DNA from: Welwitschia mirabilis
Lineage: Eukaryota > Gnetophyta > Gnetopsida > Welwitschiales
Length of the DNA stretch: 31,526 nt
Direction: 5' to 3'
Assembly (NCBI GenBank): GCA_051453625.1
Contig: JBOZIK010000001.1
Coordinates: forward strand, 272,668,245-272,699,770
Positions 9,781 through 19,925 of the stretch are shown here, one piece after another. Each line of letters begins with the position of its first letter. Within the stretch, counting starts at the first letter, position 1. The translations under genes and the position numbers were made by a program. The notes beneath the pieces were generated by a model, which saw only the letters and a program-made list of their open reading frames with translations, did no database searches and was not told the origin of the DNA.

Positions 9781-10395
9781 CATGCTTCTCCATTCCTTTC
9801 ACTTGTACATTTATGCAAAACCTGAAATGACATCCATCCTTCTAATCCTATTTGTACATTATCTTATGATCTTGATAATTATAACCTTTTCCCCTTTCTT
9901 TCATTTGAACATTTAAATAATTCTTAAAATTTCATTCCTCTTTTTAAACTTAATAAAACACATCAATTTGAGGATTCTACTCTAAAAATCTCTCAATCAT
10001 CTTCTTTTAGAACTTTATGTGCTACAAAAAGTAACATCTTTTACTCTTTTACAAAGTCAACTTTATCTTATGCTTTTAATGATTATTCTTTTGAAAAAGA
10101 AGACTTAGGATATCTTGGAACTCTAAATGGGGGTAAACCTTATCTTATTAAATTAAATTCATACTTAGAATTAAATTTTAAGGAGCTTATTAAGTATGTT
10201 AAACCTATACTAATCAGTCACCCTAAGAAGTTTCTTTCAAAGCCTTAGAGTCCAAATAATACTATTATTGTCTTCCATGTTCAATATGAACCTTTGAAAG
10301 AAGTATATTTTTCAAATTATTTACACCATGAGTTTAATAAGAAATTGTTTTTCTATGAGTTATATGAATTTTTTCCTCTCTTATATTGCTACTAA
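9781..10395 (+). pseudogene. ORF-X first part: conserved element ORF of unknown function
   Basis: About 205 codons in one frame with only a few stops. Readable stretches: SYDLDNYNLFPFLSFEHLN, EDLGYLGTLNGGKPYLIKLN, NFKELIKYVKPIL, FNKKLFFYELYEFFPLLY. The part from 10140 to 10400 matches minus-strand 18990-19262 of element D, where KLKELIKYIKPTL and FDKRLLFHELYKLL correspond. The presence of the same ORF in the central element and in D shows that it was part of the propagating element. I recognise no domain: not reverse transcriptase, RNase H or integrase core. It lies between the acidic ORF and the integrase tail, where RT should be. Confidence 0.5.
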
Positions 10396-10474
10396 ATCCT
10401 ATGGAGCCAAAATGCCATTTTATCATGCTAATTGAAAAATGCCTTATTTCTTTAATGAAAATCCACATCTTTAA

Positions 10475-10705
10475 ATGAATGATAGGAAGTTCCTTAATCT
10501 TACTAGACATTCTAAAGAGCCCTCAAAATCTTCTTGGTTATATTTTTTGAGTAGTTCCTTACATGCATTATATGATGATATTTATGATTTACATTGTTTT
10601 AATAAGACATTATTCTTCAATGAGATTTATCACTTCTTTATCTTTTATTTAAAATATAAAATTTATGCTATCAAAGTTTTATCCTTTTATTGTTTTTACC
10701 TCTAA
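10475..10705 (+). pseudogene. ORF-X second part (76 codons, internal repeat of the first part)
   Basis: Open frame with FNKTLFFNEIYHFFIFYLK and YAIKVLSFYCFYL. This resembles the end of the preceding segment (FNKKLFFYELYEFF ... then ATKSYGAKMPFYHA in another frame), so the C-terminal module seems to have been duplicated in tandem. Codons 12-76 recur without indels at 13397-13594, with the same stop. I count 23 base differences in 198, of which 6 are synonymous, which is close to neutral expectation. It is therefore a relic rather than a selected gene. Start uncertain. Confidence 0.45.
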
Positions 10706-10972
10706 TTTATTTTACTAAAAAATGATTGTATACTTTTTATGTTTTATTAATTGGTAAATATTTAGTTTAGTTCTTATGTTCCTGAGATAATGCAATATTC
10801 TAGGATCATAGCCTTAGGAATAAATCTTTTTTTCTTTATTTTCAATTAAAATATTAAATATATTTAAGGATTTTAAAAAAATATTTTTAGTTTACCTCAG
10901 TGTTCTCTTTTGCTCTTATGTTTTTATGCTTTTAACTTGGTTTTTATTTTAAGCAATAAATTAATTTATAGA
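10706..10972 (+). other. AT-rich spacer between ORF-X and the integrase tail
   Basis: Untranslatable AT-rich sequence that matches 13595-13850 and inverted 18730-18964 (shared ataatgcaatattctaggat/atacaatatcctaggatc, shared ccttaggaataa in the first two). The constant spacing in three copies shows a common parental arrangement. Confidence 0.55.
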
Positions 10973-11085
10973 TGGTTAGATCCTTATCTTTTAGAGAAAG
11001 TACATTTTTAATGGATCAGTTAAAATTTCCTATTTGAATACTAGGGAAATTCAAAAAAATAGAAAAGGTTGAAAATCCATGAATA
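10973..11085 (+). pseudogene. Integrase GPY/F-like tail fragment
   Basis: WLDPYLLEKVHF followed, after a frameshift, by residues matching NTREIQKN. It parallels LGPYLIEKV...NTKEIQKF of the element A integrase (871-980). Only the C-terminal tail is present; the catalytic core is absent upstream. Confidence 0.65.
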
Positions 11086-11779
11086 ATTAAACCTTGAACA
11101 TGATAGAATCAATTGTTTTAAAAGTTATTATACCATTATCTGAATTCTTCTTAGCTTGTTCTTTTGGTGCACGTCATGTTATCACTTGAATATTTTTTAA
11201 AATTGACTTATGTTTTACTTTATGAAGTTATCATGACTAATAATTTTTACTTTGACATTAAAGTAATTGTATTTATTTAATATTAAGAAATTTAAATGTC
11301 TATGAACTTTATTTGAAGGAAAATGCTTTATTTTTTTGTATTTTCTCTTAATGGTATGAGTATTTGGTTATTGGAAATGTTCTTTCTTGTGTTTTATCTT
11401 ATTTATTGACCTTTGTATTTTTGATTTTGTAATTATATTATTTTGAAGAAGTATGTGAGTAAGAAAAAAAAGGAAAAAAAGAAAAAAGAAAAAAGAAAAG
11501 AAAGAGAGAATAATGACCATAATCTATTGTTTCTGTACTAGATACATGGTTATCATAATGTCCTATTGCATTGAGGTAAATTTTCCCAAGAGGGATCTTT
11601 GGTAGTATTGGTAGCTATGGAAACTCCACTAGGAGGTAGTTGGTCATGATTTGCAAGTCCGTACTTCTCTCACTATGGTTGAACTCCCCTCATTATGGAT
11701 TAAAATAAAATACTTCAAGGCTATATGATTAGTGGCATTCTTGGTTTCATCAGAGGCATTAATTATTTTTTATGACTTA
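11086..11779 (+). repeat. 3' non-coding region, first copy
   Basis: Matches 13976-14643 and element A 1475-1770. It includes a purine-rich tract at 11460-11509 (a/g only), equivalent to the aagaaaaaaaaaagata tract near 14350 and to the (CT)n array of inverted element D. The similarity to the second copy ends abruptly at about 11779. Confidence 0.65.
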
Positions 11780-13256
11780 ATTCTTCTCTTATAGATATGG
11801 TTAAATGTGCTATCATGATGTAGCTCAAGAAGGTTTTTAATGTTCAACCACTCTTATTGAACTCTAGTACTATGATGGAGATCACAGTGAACCTTCTTCT
11901 CCTTGTTACTATTCTACTCTTGAGCTTAGTTATGTTTATCTAGAGTGGAAGATTACTTATGACTCACTCCTATCTTTATTACTATGTTATTTTTGTATAA
12001 TGCTTTATTAGTTTCCATATGATAGTATATGTATTTCATATGTGAAATTTGTGAGACTCTCTTTCTTTTATAACACTATTTAAAATATAAAATTATGAAT
12101 GTTCTTTTAGTTTATCTAGCTTGTATCCACATTTTTTTTCCTTTTTGCATTAGAATAGAAATTAATAAAATTTTAGCTTTAAATTTTCTTGAATAAAATA
12201 TTGAGGTTTCTAGTATGTCTGCATTTACCCATTATCTTTAATGAGGATAAATCTTAACGTAAATTGTTCTTATTAATGTACTATTTTTATTGTCTTATTT
12301 ATGCATTTTAAATACCAAGAGATGTTTTTATTTTTAGTATAATTACTAACTAATATATTATTTAGTTAGTATGTTAGTAGATTAGTATGTATATTTTACT
12401 ATTTTGTTTTAGGTACAAGATGTCATGTGGAATAAAGATGGAAAATAAGGGTGAGGTAACGAAGAAGTAATAACAAACCCCTACTATATACCTATTTCTA
12501 AGGAGAAAATAATGGAAACAAAAAAAAAGAAATAAGGGTATAAGAATAAGATTACATCAAAGGAGAGAATCTTTTTGGCAAAACATTCTAGGAATAGACA
12601 AGGTAAGAAGGTCAAGAAAGGGAGCTTTAGCTATCCTTTAAAGGGTGCAACATGATTTTCCATACTTCATAGTATTACCTGCAGAGAAGAATGCAAGCCT
12701 TAGTGCATGTTTATGTATTAATTAATGCTTAATATAAAGCTGAAAAGCATATTTAAGTATTATTGTGTGCATACTTTATTACTTAAAAAGTAATATTATC
12801 TCTATTTGCTCTTGTTTATTTAACTGAACATAAACGAGGATAATTAGTAGTATTGAGAAATAACTAGTATCAAACATCCCATATAAATTCTATCATGCTT
12901 TACTACTTTTACAATTTTTCCTTGCTGTGATATATGTACATAGTAATTTAATAGTAGTAAACCAACTTTCCTAGTTTAAGTATCATCATTATAAGCTTAT
13001 CGTGATGATGCATTTTGAACTAAATGGTTGAATTTCAACTAGTTATTTAGTAATCCTTTGCTTATTTTTATTTAATGACATGATCTTATTTTTAGATTAA
13101 CAGTAGCATAGTTTTTGCTTTTTTTAAACATTATTTTATATTGTTTAATATTGTTTAGTAATAGTTTCTGCATTATTTTACCATATAAGCACAAAAGGAA
13201 GATCACTCTAAAGTCAACTAGTAAAGATGACAAAAACTCTGATCTAATAAGATAGC
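11780..13256 (+). other. Unassigned AT-rich stretch between two element copies
   Basis: I find no protein motif, LTR or long ORF here, and no clear match to the rest of the family. It contains a 9-bp inverted repeat at 12345-12370 (actaactaa / ttagttagt) and a less AT-rich part around 12410-12680. It ends in a 22-base A run. It could be an insertion, a captured genomic piece or a diverged part of the element. Confidence 0.35.
12345..12370. other. 9-bp perfect inverted repeat
   Basis: actaactaa and ttagttagt separated by 8 bases. Such pairs are expected by chance in AT-rich DNA; no function inferred. Confidence 0.3.
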
Positions 13257-13278
13257 AAAAAAAAAAAAAAAAAAAAAA
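13257..13278 (+). repeat. Poly-A run (22 bases)
   Basis: Uninterrupted A22 after gatagc, followed by taatggaatggaatag and a 100-N gap (13295-13394). It could be the tail of a non-LTR or retroposed insertion ending here, or a simple homopolymer. Confidence 0.6.
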
Positions 13279-13396
13279 TAATGGAATGGAATAGNNNNNN
13301 NNNNNNNNNNNNNNNNNNNNNNNNNNNNNNNNNNNNNNNNNNNNNNNNNNNNNNNNNNNNNNNNNNNNNNNNNNNNNNNNNNNNNNNNNNNNNNTA

Positions 13397-13594
13397 CATT
13401 CTAAATATCCCTCAAAATCTTCTTGGATATTTTCTTTAAGTACTTCCTTGCATGCATTATATGATGACATTTCTGATTTACATCATTTAAATAAGAGATT
13501 ATTCTTTAATGAGATTTATCACTTTCCTATCTATTATTTAAAATCTAAAATTTGTGCTATTAAAGTTTTATCCTTTTATTATTTTTACCTCTAA
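13397..13594 (+). pseudogene. ORF-X fragment, second copy
   Basis: Sixty-five open codons, beginning beside the N gap, that match 10508-10705 with no indel and end in the same TAA. Shared residues include PSKSSW, LHALYDDI, LFFNEIYHF and IKVLSFY. The upstream portion of the copy is lost in the gap or never present. Function unknown. Confidence 0.5.
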
Positions 13595-13850
13595 TTAATT
13601 TTACTAAAAAATGATTATATACTTTATGTTTTATTAATTAGTAAATATTTGGTTTGATCCTCTTTTTTCTCAAAGAATACAATATCCTAGGATCATAGCC
13701 TTAGGAATAATTTTTTTTTTAAAAGTGTTGAATAGATTTTAGTATTTGAATAAATTTTTTTTAAGTTTTTTTTAATATTTTATTTTAATTTTACGATTGT
13801 TATGCTTTTATCTTTGGTTTTTACTTTCAATAAATTAATTTTTAGATGAT
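13595..13850 (+). other. AT-rich spacer, second copy
   Basis: Counterpart of 10706-10972, with tcctaggatcatagccttag in common. No coding capacity. Confidence 0.55.
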
Positions 13851-13990
13851 TTAATTCTTACCTTTTAAAGAAAGTATAATATTAGTGGCTCAGTTGAGAT
13901 TTTCAATTTGAACACTAGGGAAATTCAAAAAAATGAATAAAGGTTACAAATTCATGAATTATTAAAAGACCTTGAACATGATAGAAGAAA
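13851..13990 (+). pseudogene. Integrase GPY/F-like tail fragment, second copy
   Basis: Contains SGSVEIFNLNTREIQKNE in one frame, matching NGLVDISDLNTKEIQKFN of the element A integrase. The preceding PYLLEK part is altered (aattcttaccttttaaagaa). After it the frame reads on to HELLKDLEHDRRNYFES. No integrase core upstream. Confidence 0.65.
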
Positions 13991-16288
13991 TTATTTTGAA
14001 AGTTATCTTACCATGATCTAAAAGCTTCCATAGCTTATTCTTTTAGTGGATGTCATGATATCACTTGAACATATTTTAAACTTGACTTATGTTTTACTTT
14101 ATTAAGTCAAAATGACTAGTAATTTTTACTTTAGTATTAAAGTGATAAGATTGAATTCACTTAATTTAAAGACATTAAAATGTCTATGAAATTTATTTGA
14201 AGGAAGATGATTTATTTTTTTTTGTGTTTTCTTGTAATGGTGTGAGTCTTTGGTTGTTGGGGTGTTTTTTCTTGTCTTACATCTCATTTTTTTAACTTCC
14301 TTTTTAAAAGTATATGGTCATGTGGGATTTATTTTGAAGAAGCATTACAAGAAAGAAAAAAAAAAAGATAGAATAATAACCATGATTTATTATTTCTATG
14401 CTAAATACACAGTCACGATGATATCCTACTATACTAGGGTAAATTTTCTTGAGAGGGATCTTTGGTAGTGTTGGTAGCTATGATAACTCCACTAGGAGGT
14501 TAGTTGGCCATGCTTCATAGATCTCTACTTCTTTGATTATGGTTGTACTCCATTTATCATGGATTAAAATAAAATTCTGTAAGGCTATAAGATTAGTGGT
14601 ATTCCTGGTGCCATCAGAGGCATTACTTATTTCTTAGACTTATTATGCTTACATTATTCCCACATGGTCATTTCACTTTTAAGGATTTAAGTGTATTTTG
14701 AAGTATTAGTAGATGAGTTTTTATGAAGTTTTTGCATTATGTCATGCATCCTTTATCGAGTGATTTTATGATTTCTTCCATGAGGATTTTCTAGGTATAA
14801 ATTTAGGATAGGTACATAATATTCTTCATGTTTCTAAGTTGTTCATTTTTATTTTGTATTTCTTAGTTGTTTTCTTAGGTATTTCAAAGTTATTTTTATA
14901 CTTTTTTTTATCACAAATTCTTAGGACTTAATGATTTAGTAATTTTCTAGTTAATTTTTATTTTCATTTGGAATTTTTATTTGTAAATGATTATTTTCTT
15001 TTTGCAAATAAATTTTATTTAGTTCATGATAATAATTTTTTCCATCTTTTTTAGTATTAGTTATTTAATTTTCTTCTTCAGTTTTGATGTATGCAGTACT
15101 ATTTTTTCAATAATTATGACTTCATAGAACATTTATCTTCCTTAGCTTAGAGCATTAACCTCCTTTATCATGCCTTGATTTATTATGATTTTTAATCATT
15201 TCCCATATTTCAAGCTTTTTGCTACTTTTCTTAAACCTCTATGGTATTATCTGATCTTAACTGCTTCTGCTACTCATTTCAAATTTTCTAATCCTTTTAA
15301 AAACCCTTATCATCCTTTTTGTTATCTAGATGACTAGATGAACAACATACAAATATTTTTGAATAATTATTGTTTTCATATTTCATACTTGTTAGACTAC
15401 ATATGATCCGTCTTTTCATATACAAAATATTGTTCTTAGCCTACTTGTATTGCTTACTTATACTTAAGCTTGCATATTATTCTTTTTAATCTTAATTTAA
15501 TGTAATATAGGACATATTGATTCATCTATTTAGAGGGGAAAGTGGGGAAAGATAAATATTTTGAGATATTTTAAGCGAATTTTAAATTTTTATGAGTTAC
15601 TTCTACATTTTCGTGAGATATATCTTTAATGTATTAATAAAATTTTGAATGCCTACTATTNNNNNNNNNNGAGTGATATACATATGTATATTATTTATTA
15701 AATCATGTACTTAATAGCAAAATAATTTTAGTAATTTTTTCTTATAGGAATGATACAAGCAATTCATGCGATCATAAATGAAGGGAATAATGTTATGATT
15801 AATTATTTTTAATATATTTCCCTAGTAGATTTTCTTGTAAACTCACCGTTTGATTATGAATATTATTTTTTAGTTATTATGTTTTCTAATTATGTATGCA
15901 TATCATTTATCTAAGTTGTTATGGTCATATCTTATGATGATTATTTTTGTTATGACATCCAATTTTTATCTTTTAAATGTGCTCAATGTTTCAACTAATG
16001 CATAAGTAAGTGTTTTAATCTTATTTTATGACAAGCATGATTACAATAAAATAATTATATAAATTGATTTTTAGAATCATGTTATTCCCATAATTGTTCA
16101 GATGATGGTCTAAACAACATCATGGTAATTTCATCTCCTAAAGAAAAACATTTTAGTTTATTTTATTTTATGATTTATCCTATAGATTGAGATTTATAAA
16201 CTTGAGTTACATATCCCTAAACAATGTTTTATCTTAGTTAATTTATCTTACAATTATAGTCTTTTACCAATTTTAAACAGACTGACAA
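13991..16288 (+). other. 3' non-coding region of the central element
   Basis: About 2.3 kb without a gene. 13991-14643 repeats 11086-11779. 14644-14955 matches element A 1700-2060 and inverted 17645-18020. 15080-15350 matches inverted 5800-6060 and contains tctagatgactagatgaac near 15335. A 10-N run lies at 15661-15670. A further palindrome-like ttcagatgatgg is at 16098. The 72-codon frame at 14250-14468 falls in the conserved non-coding block and is not a gene. Confidence 0.65.
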
Positions 16289-16330
16289 GACTAAGTGAGA
16301 GGCCATGTTGTGATGTTAATTTTTAGGCCA
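16289..16330 (+). other. Polypurine tract / LTR junction with 25-bp tandem duplication
   Basis: gactaagtgagaggcca precedes the LTR start tgttgtgatg. The segment ggccatgttgtgatg occurs at 16301 and again at 16326, so tract end and LTR start are duplicated with a 25-bp period. Confidence 0.65.
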
Positions 16331-17464
16331 TGTTGTGATGCAAATTTTATTTTTTCGACAAGGTATTTTAAGTATTTTAATAGGACATTTAGATAGGTTA
16401 AGTAGAAAACGATGATTACTGAGAGTTAAGGAGAAAATCATGGAAATGCACAAATACTAGTACCTTTGAAGGAAATTTTAATTAAATTTGATACTTCACA
16501 TTTTCAGGAGGAATTAATGAGCTTTAAGGGTAATTTAACTTAATAAAGAACTTTAATAATGCTATCATTTCCTCCATTCTTTGGATGACATACTAGGCTG
16601 ACACCACTTGCATGCTGGTTAGGATGTTAACTTGATTGATATAAAGGCTAAATATAGAAATATTTTGATATGGCATAACCCCAACAATCATTTGTATGAT
16701 ACATAGGATGACCACCTAATTTCAATTAGTTTACAAAACTACACTAAACTTTTGCAATGTATTATGCTCCCTCTTATGCATTTGTTACGGATTTATTGCA
16801 TCTATTAGATTTGTTATTACTAGAGTCTACTTTTGTTAATAAATACCACCTTTGCCCTTGAATCCAATCATTGTTTTTTTTACTAAAAATTCTTGTGATA
16901 AGAGATTAAAGAATCAGAGGTTCATTTAATAGTTATAGAGAGGGATCTTCCTTGATGTTGAGTTGTGTCTCCTTCATTGAGATGCTGCTACTTTGTAATA
17001 GGATGTTGGTTTAACTTTTAATAGAAATATTTTTTCGGTTTTATTTATAATTTGGTGTATCTTCCTTATGGCTTATGTTGTTTCTAATTATGTGATAGCT
17101 TCTTTAGTGATATAGATCATTAGGGCAACCTTTATTAATATTAAAATCATTAGTTTATAATCTTGCATTACATGTTATATTTTATAGATTAAATCATTAC
17201 ATGTTTTCATATTTCGTTCAATGCACTTGATACCTTAGGTTGGGGTTTGATAGTAATAGTTTTCTTTATGGATCTCGATTTTGCAAGGATGACCTTGATG
17301 ATACAGATTTGGTAGTCAGATAGATATTGCATTTAGGATAGTTTTCATTTACATTTGCATTGTTTGTTTACTTTTCTCACATTGTTGATTTTTATTTTTA
17401 AACCTTTACTTTGTAAAAAAAAATTCTCTAGCTTTAAGCCTAGAGCCTTCATTGGATTACAACA
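16306..17464 (+). repeat. 3' LTR of the central gypsy element
   Basis: Begins TGTTGTGATG (or at 16331 if the second duplicate is the true start) and ends gattacaaca, TG...CA, about 1.16 kb. It corresponds to 6077-7210 in direct orientation and to 4592-5736 and 23614-24926 in inverse. TATA-like taataaata is at 16838-16846. Three bases after its end a 177-N gap starts, so target-site duplications cannot be checked. Confidence 0.8.
16838..16846 (+). promoter_or_regulatory. TATA box of the central 3' LTR
   Basis: taataaata followed by ccacctttgcccttg; the same downstream sequence follows TATAAATA in the inverted LTR at 5224. Core promoter by position. Confidence 0.5.
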
Positions 17465-17644
17465 TTCNNNNNNNNNNNNNNNNNNNNNNNNNNNNNNNNN
17501 NNNNNNNNNNNNNNNNNNNNNNNNNNNNNNNNNNNNNNNNNNNNNNNNNNNNNNNNNNNNNNNNNNNNNNNNNNNNNNNNNNNNNNNNNNNNNNNNNNNN
17601 NNNNNNNNNNNNNNNNNNNNNNNNNNNNNNNNNNNNNNNNNNNN

Positions 17645-18187
17645 AATTTAAATATGAAAAATTACTAAATTATCAAGTACTATGCATTTGTGATAAAAAC
17701 ATATGAAAAAAAACTTTAAATAGCAAACAAAACAACTAAGAAAACCAAAAAAAAAGGATAATTAAAAATATGAAGAATATTATATAACTATTATAAATCC
17801 AAACCTACAAAACTCTCATGGAAGAAATCATAAAATGACCTAATTAATAATGCATGACATAATGTAAAACCATCATAAATTACCACTTAATTAGATAGTG
17901 ATTATGATAATGTTAAGCAACTAATGTTTTTAAATAATAAATTGATAAGATCAAAAGCTACTCAGAAATGGATTATTTTGTTCACATCCCAAAATTCACC
18001 TAAATACTTAAAAGTGAAATGACCATGTGAGAATGGTGTAAGCATAATAAGTTTATGAAACAAGTAATGCCTCTAATAACCCTAGGAATACAACTGACCT
18101 TATAGCCTTAAAGTATTTTATTTTAATCCATGAAAAGGGGGTGTAACCATAGTCATAGAAGTAGGAACTCTCTCTCTCTCTCTGTCT

Positions 18188-18225
<38 letters not shown>

Positions 18226-18599
18226 AATACTTATTTAAAATAAATTTCACATAAGCACATATTCTCAAAGATGAAGGTAAAGAATAGAGATAAATTACAT
18301 GAAAGAATACTTGTAAATAACCAAAGACTGATACCATTAGTAGTAAATACAAGAAACTAAATCATATTTTTTCAAAATAAAGTTCATATATATTTGAATG
18401 TGTTAAGATTTGTTGAATCCAATATTATCACTTTTAAAATGCCCAAGTACAAATTTTTAATTATGATAACTTCACAAAGTAAAACATAAATCAAGTTTTA
18501 AAGAAGTTCAAGTGATATCATGACATCCACCAAAAGAATAACCTAAAAAAGAATTTGAAAAATAGTAGGAGGACTATTTAAAATAGTTTCTTCTATCAT
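17645..18599 (-). repeat. 3' non-coding region of inverted element D
   Basis: Reverse complement of the 3' region of the central element: 18020-18160 pairs with 14510-14700 (both keep catggattaaaataaaat and acatggtcatttcactttta), and 17645-18000 pairs with 14660-14955. D lies tail to tail with the central element, separated by a 177-N gap. Its own 3' LTR is not seen. Confidence 0.7.
18168..18224. repeat. (CT)n / (GA)n microsatellite
   Basis: Imperfect CT array with short gtctccctccc interruptions. On the minus (sense) strand of D it is a GA array and takes the place of the purine tracts at 11460-11509 and near 14350, so it probably expanded from that tract. Confidence 0.9.
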
Positions 18600-18730
18600 A
18601 TTCAAGGTTTTATAACTCATGAAAGTTTAACCATTATTCATTTTTTTGAATTTCCTTAGTATTCAAATTGGAAATCTCAACTGAGCCATTAAAAATGTAC
18701 TTTCTCTATAAGATAAGGACGTTACCATCT
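18600..18730 (-). pseudogene. Integrase GPY/F-like tail fragment of element D
   Basis: The minus strand carries ttatagagaaagtac, ggctcagttgagatttcc and actaaggaaattcaaaaaaa, the same tail as at 13851-13990 and 871-980. No catalytic core follows or precedes it. Confidence 0.65.
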
Positions 18731-18964
18731 AGAGATTAATTTATTTTAAAAAATAAAAATAAAAACTAAAGACAAAACCATAACAATCATAAAATTAAAA
18801 GGAAATACAAAAGTAAATTAAAAATAGATTTTATTCAAATATTAAATTCTATTCAGTACTTTTTTTACAATAAAGAAAAACAAAAAGGAAAAAGAATTTA
18901 TTCAAGTCCTAAGATATTGTACTATCTTATAAAAATAAGGATCAAAACAAAAAAGAACAATTAA

Positions 18965-19262
18965 TAAAACATAAAAGGCATACATGCATGATAAGGTAAC
19001 ACTTTAACTCCATAAAATTTATTTGTAATGTTAGAGATAAGGAGTTTATATAATTCATGGAATAATAATCTCTTATCAAATACACAATATGAAGAATTCA
19101 AAATATAAATTTCATTTAAAATTTAATATTAAGGATGAAAACAATTAATGGTTCTATTATGAATCAAAAATATTGGAAAAATCTTCTTAAGATCAGTGAA
19201 TAAGGTAGGTTTAATATACTTAATAAGTTCCTTAAGTTTTAACTTGAAGTATGAATTATAAA
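18965..19262 (-). pseudogene. ORF-X of element D
   Basis: The minus strand encodes KLKELIKYIKPTLFTDLKKI, then FDKRLLFHELYKLLISN and FYGVKVLPYHA. These correspond to KELIKYVKPIL, FNKKLFFYELYEFF and the ATKSYGAKMPFYHA reading of the plus-strand copy (10140-10440). D has only one copy of the C-terminal module, whereas the plus copy has two. Stops and indels present. Unknown function. Confidence 0.5.
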
Positions 19263-19925
19263 AAAGATAATATGTTTTTATAATTTATAAGTCTAAAATA
19301 ACCCAAATCATAATTTTAAAAATATTTATGATTATAAGCTAAAGTGGACTTGGTAGAATAGGAAAATATGTTTCTTTAAATACTTTTTAAGAGAATGGAA
19401 TGAATAAACATGTGAATATTTTTTAAATTGGATTGCTATAATAGAAAGGATAGGTTTATTTTTCATTAAGTTTGGTTTAAATTCTATAGGTTTTTCATAA
19501 TTTTTTCTCTCCTCATTATTATCTTTATTCTTATTATGTTGAATACATTATATTCTTTTATAATCAGTAACTGTATCTTCCCTTTTTTATTATTCTTAGT
19601 TTTCCTTTTCTGATTATTATGTGGGACTATCCTTTACACAACTACACTAGATAATAAGGTTAAAAAGAAAATTTATTAATTAATTTTACATATTAAACTT
19701 ATTTTTTGTTAATAGATTTCACTTCTTCATCCTTGTAATCATAACTTTTTATTTCTATTAGAGTACTACACAAAGTTGATTATTGTAGCATTCTAACTCT
19801 CTCTTCAACTAGGTGATGTTGTACAAATAAAGTTAGTTGAGTTTTTTTTTCTAAGTTTTTCTCATCACCGATATCTTTTTTCATAGCATTAAAAACTCTA
19901 ATAGTATAGTTATTACTAATGTGAC
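19263..19925 (-). pseudogene. Post-protease acidic/linker region of element D
   Basis: Decayed, Lys/Glu/Asn-rich in several frames (DIGDEKNLEKK, VEERVRMLQ on the minus strand near 19760-19890). The portion 19490-19600 aligns with the end of the acidic ORF at 9590-9715. There is no reverse transcriptase motif, although this is where RT would begin in an autonomous gypsy element, and there is no N gap that could hide one. Confidence 0.45.

Noticed and set aside
11600-13256. Possible host exon with an intron-like ttttgttttag/gta acceptor near 12412
   Set aside because: No open frame of useful length follows, and such T-rich AG sites are common by chance in AT-rich DNA.
14250-14468. 72-codon plus-strand ORF
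   Set aside because: Falls in the conserved 3' non-coding block; the equivalent part of the first copy (11360-11590) is not open in the same way.
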